A DNA stretch of 64,000 bases from Poronia punctata (taxonomy: Eukaryota; Ascomycota; Sordariomycetes; Xylariales; Xylariaceae), in NCBI GenBank assembly GCA_022579005.1, contig MU401548.1:62001-126000 (forward strand). The letters are read 5' to 3'. Made by a program: the position numbers and the translations under genes. Within the stretch, counting starts at the first letter, position 1. Each line of letters opens with the position of its first letter. Shown piece by piece: positions 12,430-24,577 of this stretch. The notes under the pieces are model-generated. The model did not search any database and was not told the DNA's origin. It was given only the letters and a program-made list of their open reading frames with translations.

Positions 12430-14157
12430 ATGAAAACTACGACGTTAACAGCCGCCATTGGATCGGCGTTGTTGATCCTAACGGGCCACAACGTCGATGC
12501 CAGTTCTCTACATCAACACCAGCATATACATCGCCATCAACACCAACATCTTCACCATCAGCATCACCATATTAGTGAGAGGAGGGAAGAGAGTCATCGC
12601 CATGGCCCGACGAACGATACCATCAATCCCCGCTATGAATCACGGCAACCCGAGCGATTACAAGGCCGGGGTGAGAAAGCCACATGTGAATTCCCCCATG
12701 ATATGGGTTTGTATGCTGTGACACCAGGCGCCAAGAACGGTGGTTGGGCTTTGGCTCCCGATCAACTGTGCATCTCTGGGACTTGGTGTCCCATTGCCTG
12801 CCCGCCTGGCAAGGTCATGGCTCAATGGAAACCGGATACGCATTACACCTATCCAGAATCAACAGTGAGTATTTGGCTTCTTCAAATCCTCATTAAATCA
12901 TTCTCCGTTGACCATAAATAGTGTGGTGGGGTGTACTGCAACGATGGCGAGATCGAGGTCCCTTTCGAAGACAAGCCGTGGTGTGTAGACGGCACTGGTA
13001 CTGTTGATGCTGTGAACAAGGCAGGCGATGTAGTCTCTTTCTGCCAGACGGTCTTGCCTGGTTACGAAGACATGATCATCCCCACAGATGTCTATGATTC
13101 CGCCACCCTAGCCGTTCCAGACCCGTCATACTGGGATTCGACATCAGCTCAGTGAGTATTCCTTGTTATTGCTAGTTGACGTGGGGTGATCTCTAACAGT
13201 TTTAGCTACTACATCAACCCTCCTGGAGTTTCCTCCGAAGAGGGTTGCCATTGGGGTGACGAATCAAGACCTATCGGTAACTGGGCGCCCTATGTCGCTG
13301 GTGCCAACACTGATGGCGACGACAATACCTTCGTCAAACTCGGAATAAACCCGGTATGGCAGGATAGCGCACTATGCGAGACAAAACCGACTTTCGGTCT
13401 TGAGATCGAATGTGATGGTGGTTGCAACGGGCTACCCTGCAAGATTGATGGTAGCGGTGTTGTCAGCGACGTAAAGGCAACCGGTGCCGGCAACTCCGAT
13501 TTCTGTGTTGTCACAGTGCCAAAGGGTGGCAAGGCCAAGATTGTTGTCTATAACCTTGATGGATCCGATGACGGCGACGACAGTGACGACGGCGACGACG
13601 GCGACGAGGATGGTGGTGATGAAACTTCTTCACCTCCTTCCTCGACCCCTGAGCCCACCTCCACCTATCCCGAGTCAACCTCGACGGAAGAGCCTACCGA
13701 AGAGCCTACAGAGGAGCCCACTGAGGAGCCCACGGAAAAGCCGACTTCGACATCGACGAGCGAACCTACTCCAAGTTCGTACCCTGCTACATCTGTTGCT
13801 CCCACTTCGACTGGGTATCCCGTAGGTTACCCTACGAAGCCATCGAAGACCAAGACTAGAAGCAGTCTTACGACAGCCAGCCCTATGACAACAAGCTCAA
13901 GCTCAACAAAAGAACCATGGTTCTTCGGCGGAGTGTACCACGAGAACGTGACTTCCACTGCACGTTTCCCCTGGGATCTCCCCACAACGACAACTGACCT
14001 GGGATCCGCAACCACCGACAGCGCAAGCGAGGGCGGAAGCGACGGTCCCGCTTCAGCGACAGAGTCAAGCAAAACCGAGAATGCCGGCCCGCGCCAGGAG
14101 GGCGCCGCCGTCGCTGGATTGATTATCGCTTTTGTCGCTGCGGTCTGTCTGTTCTAA
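12430..14157 (+). CDS. SUN-family cell-wall protein, predicted GPI-anchored
   Basis: SUN proteins (GH132; relatives of yeast Sim1/Uth1/Sun4 and fission-yeast Adg3) act on wall beta-glucan during septation and wall remodelling. Exons 12430-12864, 12922-13151 and 13206-14157 give 1617 nt or 538 residues. Order of parts: signal peptide (about 1-24); a very histidine-rich segment (residues 28-47); the Cys-rich SUN domain (CEFPHDMGLYAVTPG, DQLCISGTWCPIACPPGKVMAQWKP, CGGVYC, then the GLPCKIDGSG/FCVVTVPKGGKA end); an Asp/Gly-rich stretch (SDDGDDSDDGDDGDED); Thr/Ser/Pro-rich sequence with tandem EEPT units; and a hydrophobic C-terminus (AAVAGLIIAFVAAVCLF) preceded by small residues, the pattern of a GPI signal. 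The domain spacing fits the group II (Adg3-like) SUN proteins better than group I. The His-rich insert is unusual and is discussed in the findings. Confidence 0.9.
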
Positions 14158-16867
14158 ACTATACGAAACATGTTTTCCAGCCATACTTTCTCTCGAGGTC
14201 ATGGTAATCCTGCTCTTGAGAGTCACAGGCCCATTCTCTGCGATGTGGAGAATTTCGATACTTGGCTTACATCGCAAACTATTCGCTTCTATTCACGACT
14301 GCCATATCTCAACGCCTGAATCCCCGGGTCGCGTGTTTTGGCTTTTAACGAACCTATTTACTTGGAATTACTACTTTTATAGTTTTTACTTTTTTGTCGA
14401 GCGCCACTTGGCGTTTACATGGGCTTGCGTCTCCCTGTTTTTTATTCACGAGATACATATTTGGACTTTTCGGTTCTGGCATATACCCACTTCGCATGGT
14501 TGGTTATATATATACTTTTTTAGGGCATACCTACTTCTTGGGCGAGCTTTGGTTAAAAAAAGAACCAAGAGGGCTTTTTTGGTTTTTGGCCTTCAAGCGG
14601 AATTATTTTTTCGACGATATATCCTTTTCGACTGGCGTGCGATTATACGCCGCCCAGGTTATTTATGCGCAGGAATGATGCTGGATGAAAACAAATCGGT
14701 TCTGAGGAACGATACTTCTTTACTTTTATTTTTGCCATCTTACTTGGTCTTCGCTGGGGGAGGCATCTGCGACGTGTATAGATAGACATTGCCCTTCTGA
14801 TGTGTTTATCCATCTACCTATGATATACGTCACACTTTTTCGGATTTAGATAGCTGAAGAAAAAGAAAAATCTTTCAGCAGACACAGTACCATACATGTG
14901 AATATCCAGCTATATCCTAGCTGCTTTTCCTAACATTAACATATCACCTAACTAAAACCGAGCAGAACTTGTATACGGCCCTTGTTTATCCATCCAATTC
15001 GTACTCTAGTAGGGTAGGTGATGCCGCACCGCCATAGATTGCTCAAGCGCAACCCAGTCGAAGCATACTTGCCCCTCGTAGACCAAACGCCTATCGCATG
15101 ATAGAATGTACACCGACGACGATGCACTAGAACACCTAAGTGTCTCTATACCGCTAAATGCTGTGTGTATCGCTCCATAGGTGTTACCTATATACAGTAC
15201 CGCAACCCTTTCATCGTCGGGGCTCTTCTCCGATCCGCGCAAACACATGGACCGAGCCAGGGGCTTGCTTGTACTCGTATCGGTCTTCTTTACCTCATAC
15301 CCTGAACTTCATCGCGAGGCACACAGTTGTCTGTTTTGTTCCAATGAGTAATTGCTTTTCATATGGTCTTTTTTCCTCCGTGTTAGATATGCGCGCCTCG
15401 CCTCTGATCTATGACTCATTCGGTGTACGAGTATTGTTAGATCTAAAATTTACCAGCATTAGTCCTAGGTAGACTCATAAAACATTCGACAGTCTCCATT
15501 CCAGCATGGCACGGTCAAAGATGTGAGTAAGCCCGAGGGAATAGTATATCTCTACTATAAACTTTTACGCATAGTATACGTACGTACATCAGGCAATTTG
15601 CTGGGCAGGATGTACTTGTACGTATGTGGTTCCGTACCAAGCATGTATGACCGCGGCTTGGGGTAAGAAAGACCCTTGTTGAAAGTCTCCAACCCTTGCA
15701 TGTGGAGGGAGGCGTTTTGGTATATACAGTCATAACACCGATCTGTTTGCTTTCAAACGTGGCGTTTGCAGGTAAAAGGAGTCAGACCGGTTATCTTGAA
15801 CTTGGAATCGCAGATCTGTCAAAAGGTTGAATGTGATAGGCCCTGTTTTCTTGGGCATATAAAGTGACAGAAACCTGGAGTTTGACTTGTGTTTTAAATC
15901 GGCCGAGTAATTACCATACACCATGTGACCGATCACACAGACACAATTCCTTGATACAATATCTACCTATTTAATAGGAATAGTAAGTCCACCAACACCG
16001 CGCCTTGTTATCCGCAACTTTTCTTACAGACTTCCTGTCTATATCACATAACTTTAACATCCACAACTAGAGAGAAGGGATTTTGCTTTCCAGGGTTCCA
16101 ACCCTCGGACCTTTTCTAGTGAGTGGCGGCCCTTGAATTTATAAGCACCCGTTTAGGGGACCTTTTTAGTATCCTATTTTGTCAGGCGGCATGCAAGTGC
16201 TTGGTGTTTTACAGGACGCTACTTTGTCTAGACTTGGTAGAGTTTGTTAACGCCCGGGGATCTACCGATTTATTCCCTCTCTTTATCTGTCCTGACCTCA
16301 CAATGCAACTCTTGTATGGAAAAGGACGGTTGATCTAATCCCATTTGAGTAAATGGAGAGAGACAAAACAATGCCCCGCACCACTATATCCAAGGGCAAA
16401 ACGCAGGTGACGCCACAGTTCAAGTTTGAATGTGGGTCTCCACAATGCGACGGGAATTTCGATTTGACAGCACAATGAAAAAGTGCGCTAGACCAAGCTG
16501 CCCCGCCTCGCAATAACCCCTCCTTCCTACCTACCTCTTTCGCCTTTAACATACACCTAACAAATTTTCCTTTTTCCTACCTACTCCTACCTCTCCCTCT
16601 CCTCCCACCCACTCTACCTGCTTCCGCAACAACCCACAGCTGGTCGGTGGTTGCTTGCGATTGCAATTTTTCCCCTTCATATTTTCTCTTTTTTTAGGTT
16701 CGTCGTCTTCGCCTATCTCATCTTCACTCGAGAACAGAGCAGTGTGTGACAAGGAATCATACATTGTCCCCTCACCCCGCTCTTGACTCGGTCCTCTTGG
16801 GAACGTGAAGAGGACAGCTGTTGCTAACACCTTCTCATAGTAGGGTTAACATTACAATACCGCCAAA
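14158..16867. other. Intergenic: SUN 3' region and EF2 promoter
   Basis: In these 2.7 kb, 14160-14790 is T-rich and gives a hydrophobic open frame that I reject as a gene. Words TACTCGTA (15272) and TACGAGTA (15426) are present. From about 16500 to 16850 the sequence becomes strongly pyrimidine-rich (CCTACCTCTCCCTCTCC-like tracts), as expected directly upstream of a highly expressed fungal gene. Confidence 0.6.
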
Positions 16868-19740
16868 ATGGTTAAGTAAGTCTATCAGGCCTCTCGTACT
16901 TGTATCTAATTTGGTGTCGTGCTTCCTTCCATCCGATTGTCCTGTCGACTCGCTCGTAGAATCAATTCGAGAGGGAGCTCGCGGCGACAATGGGAAGAGA
17001 ATTTTTGCTACACCAACTAGATCAGTCCCCGCCCGGAGTTAAGCTCCTTTACTTCCACAGCAACGATCTTACTAACAATGCTCCCCAATTACACAGCTTC
17101 ACGGTTGACGAGATCCGGAAGCTTATGGACAAGCCGACCAATGTCCGTAACATGTCCGTCATTGCCCATGTCGATCATGGAAAGTCCACCTTGACAGATT
17201 CTCTGCTTGCCAAAGCTGGTATTATCTCCACGGCAAAGGCCGGAGATCAGAGAGCGACGGATACAAGAAAAGACGAACAGGAACGTGGTATTACCATTAA
17301 ATCCACGGCCATTTCCCTATACGGTACCCTTCCCTCTGAGGAGGACATCAAGGATATCGTTGGCCAGAAGACCGACGGCACCGATTTCTTGATCAACCTG
17401 ATCGATTCCCCTGGTCACGTTGATTTCTCATCTGAAGTCACTGCTGCTCTCCGTGTCACTGATGGTGCTCTCGTTGTCGTCGACACCATTGAGGGTGTCT
17501 GTGTCCAGACTGAGACTGTCTTGCGTCAGGCCCTTTCTGAGCGCATCAAGCCCGTTGTTGTCATCAACAAGGTCGATCGTGCTCTTCTCGAGCTCCAGGT
17601 CTCCAAGGAGGACCTGTACCAGACTTTCTCGCGAACCATCGAGTCCGTCAACGTCGTTATCTCGACCTACCTTGACAAGAGCCTCGGTGATCTGCAGGTC
17701 TACCCTGAAAAGGGTACCGTTGCTTTCGGCTCTGGTCTCCACGGCTGGGCCTTCACCATCCGCCAGTTCGCCATCCGGTACGCCAAGAAATTCGGTGTTG
17801 ACCGTAACAAGATGATGGAGCGTCTGTGGGTAAGTTTAGGGGCTCGATTGACCACATAACCGAAGAAAACAGCTCGCTAACCATGTCTAGGGTGACAACT
17901 ACTTCAACGCCGCCACCAAGAAGTGGACCAACAAGGGCACACACGAGGGCAAGCAACTTGAGCGTGCTTTCAACCAGTTCATCTTGGACCCCATCTTCAA
18001 GATCTTCGCCGCTGTCATGAACTTCAAGAAGGAGGAGGTCGCCAATCTATTGTCCAAGCTGGAGCTTAAGCTCTCCAACGACGACAAGGACAAGGAGGGC
18101 AAGCAGCTCCTCAAGGCTGTTATGCGAACTTTCCTGCCCGCTGCTGATTCTCTTCTGGAGATGATGATCCTGCACCTCCCTTCGCCTGTTACTGCCCAGA
18201 GGTACAGAATGGAGACCCTGTACGAAGGTCCCCACGATGACGAGGCCGCTATTGGTATCCGAGACTGCGACCCCAAGGGTCCTCTCATGCTTTACGTCTC
18301 CAAGATGGTGCCCACTTCCGATAAGGGTCGTTTCTACGCTTTCGGTCGTGTCTTCTCTGGTACCGTCAAGTCTGGTATCAAGGTCCGCATCCAGGGTCCC
18401 AACTATACCCCTGGCAAGAAGGAGGATCTTTTCATCAAGGCTATCCAGCGTACCGTTCTGATGATGGGTGGCAAGGTTGAGCCTATCGATGATATGCCTG
18501 CTGGTAACATTGTCGGTCTGGTTGGTATCGACCAGTTCTTGCTCAAGTCTGGTACTCTTACCACCTCTGAAACCGCCCACAACCTCAAGGTCATGAAGTT
18601 CTCCGTGTCCCCCGTCGTCACTCGTTCCGTCCAGGTCAAGAACGCCCAGGATCTGCCCAAACTGGTTGAAGGTCTTAAGCGTCTGTCCAAGTCTGATCCT
18701 TGCGTCATTGTCACTACCAATGACTCTGGTGAGCACGTTGTTGCCGGCGCTGGTGAGCTGCACTTGGAAATTTGCTTGAAGGATCTTGAGGAAGACCACG
18801 CCGCTGTGCCCCTGGTGTTCTCCGACCCTGTCGTCCAGTACCGTGAGACCGTTGGCGGAAAGTCGAGCATGACTGCCCTGTCCAAGTCGCCCAACAAGCA
18901 CAACCGTCTTTACATGGTTGCCGAGCCTATTGAGGAGGACCTCGCCAAGGCCATTGAGGATGGCAAGATCAGCCCCCGTGACGATTTCAAGGCCCGTGCC
19001 CGTATACTGGCTGATGACTTCGGCTGGGATGTCACTGACGCCCGCAAGATCTGGTGCTTTGGTCCCGATACCAACGGTCCCAATCTGCTGGTTGATCAGA
19101 CCAAGGCTGTTCAGTACCTGAACGAAATCAAGGACCACCTCGTCTCTGGCTTCCAGTGGGCTACCCGTGAGGGTCCCGTCGCCGAAGAGCCCATGCGTAG
19201 CGTACGCTGGAACCTGCTCGATGTTACCCTGCACGCTGATGCTATTCATCGTGGTGCTGGTCAGCTCATGCCTACCACGAGACGTGTGCTATTCGCTGCC
19301 GCTCTGCTGGCCGAGCCTGCTCTGCAGGAGCCCGTCTTCTTGTGCGAGATTCAAGTCCCCGAGAGCGCCATGGGTGGTGTCTACGGTGTCCTTACTCGCA
19401 GAAGAGGTCACGTCTTCGCCGAGGAGCAGCGTCCCGGTACTCCTCTGTTCACCATCAAGGCCTACCTGCCCGTCATGGAGTCTTTCGGCTTCAACGCCGA
19501 TCTCCGCCAGGCCACTTCCGGCCAGGCCTTCCCTCAGATGGTGTTCGACCACTACCAGCTACTGCCCGGTGGATCCCCTCTCGACTCCACTTCCAAGGTC
19601 GGCCAGATTGTCACAACCATGCGCCAGCGCAAGGGTATCAAGACCGAAGTACCTGACGTCAGCAACGTAAGTCATTACTGTCTCTTAGTCTTAGTTACCA
19701 ATATGCTAATCAATTTTTCTAGTACTACGACAAGCTATAA
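16868..19740 (+). CDS. EF2: Translation elongation factor 2 (eEF2)
   Basis: This GTPase moves peptidyl-tRNA and mRNA through the ribosome in the cytosol. Exons are 16868-16875 (only 8 nt, ATGGTTAA), 17097-17829, 17891-19666 and 19723-19740 (18 nt), totalling 2535 nt or 844 residues, the normal fungal length. The first and last micro-exons are invisible to ORF searching, but give [16 protein letters not shown] at the start and ...SNYYDKL at the end, both as expected for eEF2. Seen: G1 AHVDHGKST (26-34), the RGITIKS effector, [12 protein letters not shown], and the diphthamide-loop region [12 protein letters not shown] near residue 700. Codon use is strongly C/T-ending with few rare codons, fitting high expression; this bias also creates a 400-codon antisense open frame that is not a gene. 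Intron 1 is 221 nt, long for this window. Confidence 0.98.
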
Positions 19741-20569
19741 AAGATTCCCCACTTCGACTATAGACTACAACCTCATGCCAGTATTAACGAATATCATGAG
19801 ACGGCTCTACGCATGGATGAAAGTTTCGGGGATGATGCGGGGTCTTCGCGATGGGCAAGGATTGATTTGCGGCAGCGGGTATACCAAAAGCTTTGCAAAG
19901 GCACTATATGTGGAACTTTGACCAGCTGTCGTCGGTCCATCCGTCTGATTTACTTGTAGTTTCCACGCAATTGATGAACTAAATGAAATTATTTCTGTTA
20001 CATTGTTAAAAGTGATTATACTTGAAATCCTTGTGGCGCCAGAAGCAGTGTGCGATGTGCAAGATTTATTAAAAAAATGTTCCGTCTCTTACCCGCCATA
20101 AACCAGGCTCATATACCAGTAGGGGCTGCCCTAAAGGAGACGCAGTTAGCTAGTACCCCTTTGAGGAGGTCGAGCGTTCGTGTGATATGTGCACAAGACA
20201 GATGAGCCGGATGATGGCATACCTTATATAGTATTGCGGCCTACAATGGATTCCCATAATGTGGTATCGGACTTGTTTTCGAATAACACATAATCTTAGT
20301 CACAAAGGCTACATGATTTAACCTTGGTTTCTTATAATCGGAAAGAGAAACAAGGCGTAGCCCTTTCAGGGGAAACAGTGTATATCATGTACACGTGATG
20401 AGGCAAGTGTGCGGGGTCTCCTTGGTAAGCTGTATGGTATAATGTAGTTTCGATGTAACCTATAATCGTAGATATATAATACTCGAGGAGGAGATATGCT
20501 AGCGGAGCGTGAAGGGCTGAAATCATTTTACTTTACTATAGTCTTCTAGCGGACTGGATTAAAACAACA
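19741..20569. other. Intergenic: EF2 3' region and amidase promoter
   Basis: These 830 bases hold no recognisable ORF or RNA gene. A CGAGGAGGAGA purine tract and a TATATAA-like stretch lie about 90 bp before 20570. Confidence 0.55.
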
Positions 20570-21772
20570 ATGGCGTCAACTTCTTCAAAGGGCCACTATA
20601 GCCTTCATCATAGCCGCGACACTTCCCATTTACGATGGTCACGGTCCATCCCGCCTGTCTTAACCGTGCCGTCAGGGGCCACGGTTACACTTGATTTGCC
20701 TGATGGTGGTGGGAATCAGAGTATGTTTCCATATACCCCAATGTCAAGTTTTCCTTTGCTTCTGCAGTGCACAGTGTATCTAGCCTTTTGATCGGCTAGA
20801 AGATTAAGTATTCTATGTACTGGAAGTATGATGCTGAGAAAAGATGACAATACAAAAGTTACACGAGAAAATGTCTCGGCCGGAACAGCTCTGAGTTCCT
20901 TCGACGCCAGCCAGACGGATCCCGGGGTGGGCCCCATATACGTCGAGGGTGCCGAGCCAGGCGACGTGTTACGCGTCGACTTCATCGCCATCGAACCCAC
21001 CGTCGACTACGGATGGACGGCGATATTCCCAAATTTCGGAATTCTAAGCGAGGATGAGGAGTTTTCATTCCGCAACGACGGACAGGCAGGGGGATCGGTC
21101 AAGATCTTCGATCTCGGGCAACCTGGTGGCGAGGACTCGGTCGTTAATAAAGGGTATATAGTGTTCAACAAAAAGAGAATCACCAACGAGGAAATCAGAA
21201 TTCCGTATAGCCCGTTCCTCGGTATGGTAGGCATCGCCCCGGCCGAAGGCGAGCACCCCATGATCCCGCCGCTCCCCGAAACAGGGGGCAACATCGACAC
21301 GCGCTGGATGGGCGTCGGAAGCTCGCTGTACTTGCCCGTTCAGGTTCCGGGGGCTTTGCTCAGTCTTGGGGACGGCCATGCCGCGCAGGGTGACGGGGAG
21401 GTCTGCGGCACGGCTATCGAGACGCGGATGCGGGCTACGATACAGGTCACGGTGGAAAAGGGGAAGAATTGGGTTAAGGGCCCGTGGGTGATGACTGCAA
21501 AGACCGCGGAGAAGGCGAAAAAGACAAGCACAAGCGATGGTAGAGAGTTTATATGTCTTGGTGTCGGCGGTGATATACGCACGGCTACGAAGAAAGCTGT
21601 CCGTGGGGTGATTGATTGGTTGGAGGCTGAGAAGGGACTCGATAGGAACGAGGCTTATATGCTTGTTAGTATTGTCGGGATGCTTCGTATGTGCGAGGTC
21701 GTGGATATGCCGAATTATGCGATTGGGTGTGCCATTCCGCTGGATGTATTTGTGCCAGTTTCGGGTAGCTAG
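20570..21772 (+). CDS. Acetamidase/formamidase family protein (FmdA_AmdA)
   Basis: The family hydrolyses formamide or acetamide to ammonia and the carboxylate, supplying nitrogen in the cytosol. Exons 20570-20720 and 20859-21772 give 1065 nt or 354 residues. The junction GGGNQ/ITRENVSAGTALSSFD reproduces the family's conserved GNQI...S core. Further conserved blocks: GPIYVEGAEPGDVLRVDF, YGWTAIFPNFGIL, PYSPFLGMVGIAP (usually followed by the Pro-rich PP.GGNIDTR, seen here as LPETGGNIDTRWMGVGSSLYLPVQVPGALLSLGDGHAAQGDGEVCGTAIE), and DMPNYAIGCAIPLDVF at the C-terminus. Length is at the short end of the fungal members. The exact substrate (formamide, acetamide or other short amide) cannot be read from the sequence. 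The gene is solitary, with no neighbouring nitrogen gene. Confidence 0.9.
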
Positions 21773-22324
21773 AAAGGAGAGGAGATCTGTTAGGTAGGTA
21801 CCTATGTATGTGGGTAGGTATTTTTGACCACCCTTGTGACTCCCTCAAGATGGGCCGTTCCTACACACATAAAACTATCCTCGTGTGATTTTTCTGCTTA
21901 GCGCTTTCCGAGGACTTGGGCATGCCATGAGACCGATGGGAGGGACAGCTTGGAATCGCAAACTGCTCCTTTCCTTTCTCTTCTGGCATATTTGTACTAG
22001 GTTTCCTATAGGACCGCCCCTTCCTTGGGCACGATGGCGGCTTCTGTCATAGTGCACATCCACTGTCTGTCGCTGCTTCTACGTATAACTTCTTCTCAGA
22101 CCATCCGCCATAGCTCAGTTACCTTTCTGCAGTACAAGACAATCAGTTATCCATCTTTTGGACCTTGTAGATCAAGCTCAACACCCGGCTCCAGCCCCGT
22201 CCTCGCTCTGATTCTGGCTCCGTGGCTCTCATTTTGGCTCTCAGTTGGACTTGGGCACCGTTTTGCTCCAACTCTACCACGCTCGTTTCTTTTGACCCTT
22301 TTGACCCTAAAAGCCACTGACATA
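21773..22324. other. Intergenic: amidase 3' region and SLATT promoter
   Basis: These 550 bases include TAGGTAGGTACCTATG-type words just after the amidase stop and pyrimidine-rich sequence before 22325. No gene is supported. Confidence 0.55.
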
Positions 22325-23507
22325 ATGGCAACAACTACTATATTTGACTCGAGATCGCCTTCACGTCCCCAGATTGGCGGCAATAGTGGTATACTAAACC
22401 TGACTACGTCCAAGGGCCCAGTCACATCAACACCTGACCATAGGGATAAGGATGAACAGGGCAACTCAGAGGACGCACGTCAGCTCTATCGCCTTCTTAA
22501 CAAGGAAGAATGGCTGCAATTCTGCCGCGGCATGGGCATCCTCAAGGACGAAGAGGGCGACGAGGTCATTCGAATAACGAGCCGTCTATGGCCTCCTAAA
22601 GGGTTTCGGGATGGCCTATACAGCGACGGTAAGTCCCGCTTTCTTACTATATTTACTCCCTCTCTTTCTTTCTTTCGTTCCCCGCGGGCTTGTTGGAGGC
22701 ATATGAGAGTGCCTTTTTTCGCTGGCATAAACGAGTGCATGCAAAGTGCTGACCACAGGTATGGAAAGTCTTATACGAAAGGGCAAAGTACACCTACCTT
22801 TACTACAGCCTCAGCAGCGTGACCTGGATACTGATGTTGGTGCAACTGGCGCTGAGTGCTGTATTGACTGCCCTTGGAGCCACATCAAAACAGGACGGAA
22901 CCCCTATTGTAAGCCAACTTGAGAACCTCTCTCCCCCACCACCTTTGCTGTCCCAGGCGTGAGCGGCAAGAAGCGAGAGAACACAAGCCCTACTGCGTCC
23001 TTCTCTTTCGGCACTCGCTAACGAGTGGCGTTTGAAACCACGTTAAGACGGCTATTGCGGCTATAAACACGAGTATAGCGGGAATTCTAGCGCTCTTGCA
23101 TAACAGTGGGGTTCCTCACAGACACCGCTCGGACCGGAACGAGTTTCACAAGATTGAGGAGCATATCAAATCCATCGTCGACACAGGTCTCGTGCCCAGC
23201 ACGTACAGCGTCAACGACGCGTTAGCCGAGTGTTTCGATATGTTTGCGACTGCAGTCCAGGTAGGCTAGAACCTTGGGCGTGTGATATGGAGATCCACAG
23301 CGTTTCCCATGATCACAAACTGCACGTAATTGCAGGCCTTTCAGCCTCCGCGCACGTAGTAGTTGAGCGACTGACCACTAACTTTTCGGCTGGCAGACGG
23401 TCCAAAACAATGCCCCGAGCACTTATACACAGGCTCCGGGTGCGAGACCTGTTCCGGCAACCTCGGCGGGGAATAGAACATCGCAGATACAAGAGAGTAA
23501 GAGATGA
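22325..23507 (+). CDS. Fungal SLATT-domain two-TM protein
   Basis: I place this in the fungal branch of SLATT (SMODS- and SLOG-associating two-TM effector) domains. Bacterial relatives are membrane effectors of nucleotide-triggered defence systems; the role of the fungal ones is not established. Exons 22325-22628, 22769-22908, 23048-23260 and 23397-23507 give 768 nt or 255 residues. The second acceptor (22767-22768, AAAG) was chosen because it alone joins exon 1 in phase to the TM frame (GLYSD/VLYERAKYTYLYYSLS). Parts: polar N-terminus (1-60); a short helical lead (RLLNKEEWLQFCRGMGI); TM1 about 119-139; the turn LTALGATSKQDGTPIT; TM2 about 150-167 (INTSIAGILALLHNSG); then HRHRSDRNEFHKIEEHIKSIVDTG and the helical end LAECFDMFATAV. 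The C-terminal ~35 residues are low-complexity. No nucleotide-sensor gene lies beside it. Confidence 0.78.
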
Positions 23508-24577
23508 AGGCGTCTCCGCTTCAAGACGATTGGAAACCCCAGCCTTCCAAAAAGCTTACCATTCTGGGGTTTCAATCTGGAGGTGACTCCGTTGCCATAT
23601 TCTTGCAAAAAGGGCGTAATAGGAAGAAATGAATTTTGAAGAGGCCACTGCCGAATGCATATATAGGGGAAGAGGAACTCGGGGGGACTGTGCTGCTGAA
23701 AACTTACTAAATCTCCTGCGCTGGGCTAGGCGAGCGTCATGATATCGGAACCGAGCAGAAAGCTATGTGTATTAGTTATTCTTAGACTATTTACCTGATA
23801 ATTCTTGATGGCACGAGAGCTTCTTGTTGGGAGATCGAAGCCTAGGTAACCACGTGCTTCGGCGTCGGGACGGGCCCGCCGCCCGGATCTTCTTGCTGCT
23901 ACCCCATTGGACATGATACTAGTTTGAGTGTCACAGGCTTATGATGATGCTAGTGTACTCGTAGAGGTCGAATAGCTACCCTCATTCATGTCAAATGCCA
24001 AAATTTGAAGTGGTGATAACAGTAAATGACCAAACTAGGTGACAGAGTAGATGAAAGCTACCTAGACATCCATCCCACTATGGAGTTAGAGGGGGACTAG
24101 GTTTCCGGGGCCTGTCATATTTTCCGTCGTCTCTATGCTTGTGGTACACTGGAAGCACAATATTTTTTATATGAATATGATAGGTACTAGGTAACGTCCA
24201 TTTCTTTATACTCGCAAAACGTCATGCTAAGGTGACTGGCAACGGATGGGTGTTACCTAGGTACTTACTGACTTGAGCCTTGAGCTATGTATTACAATAG
24301 GTACTAAACCTTGCAAGTAGCCCCACTTATAGCCGTCCTGTCCCTTGCACGTCTTCCCAGATCGCGCTTGACCGCGTCAAGTCCAATTTATTACGAGTAG
24401 AGTCTGGGGTCCCAAAATCCATTAAATAAAGAGATTGGGATTTATTTGTACCTAACCTACGAGTAGTCGGCCATGCCAACATCCATGCTCGCCGTCTGCC
24501 CCTACTCACAGAGCCGCTCTGTGAAACAAACACTCATGCGCCCCATAGGATGAACGCGTATAGTCGAATTAATTGCA
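23508..24577. other. Intergenic: SLATT 3' region and ORC4 promoter
   Basis: This 1.07 kb carries three TACTCGTA/TACGAGTA words (23956, 24392, 24458) and several CCTAGGTA words, the densest such cluster in the window. No gene is supported. Confidence 0.6.

Noticed and set aside
14132..14785. 217-codon hydrophobic open frame after the SUN gene
   Set aside because: Overlaps the SUN stop and lies in T-rich 3' sequence; the Phe/Leu/Tyr content reflects base composition, and a second frame is open over the same bases.
18047..19249. 400-codon open frame on the minus strand inside EF2
   Set aside because: It is exactly antisense to EF2 coding sequence and arises from its codon bias (few T-rich third positions); no domain is recognisable.
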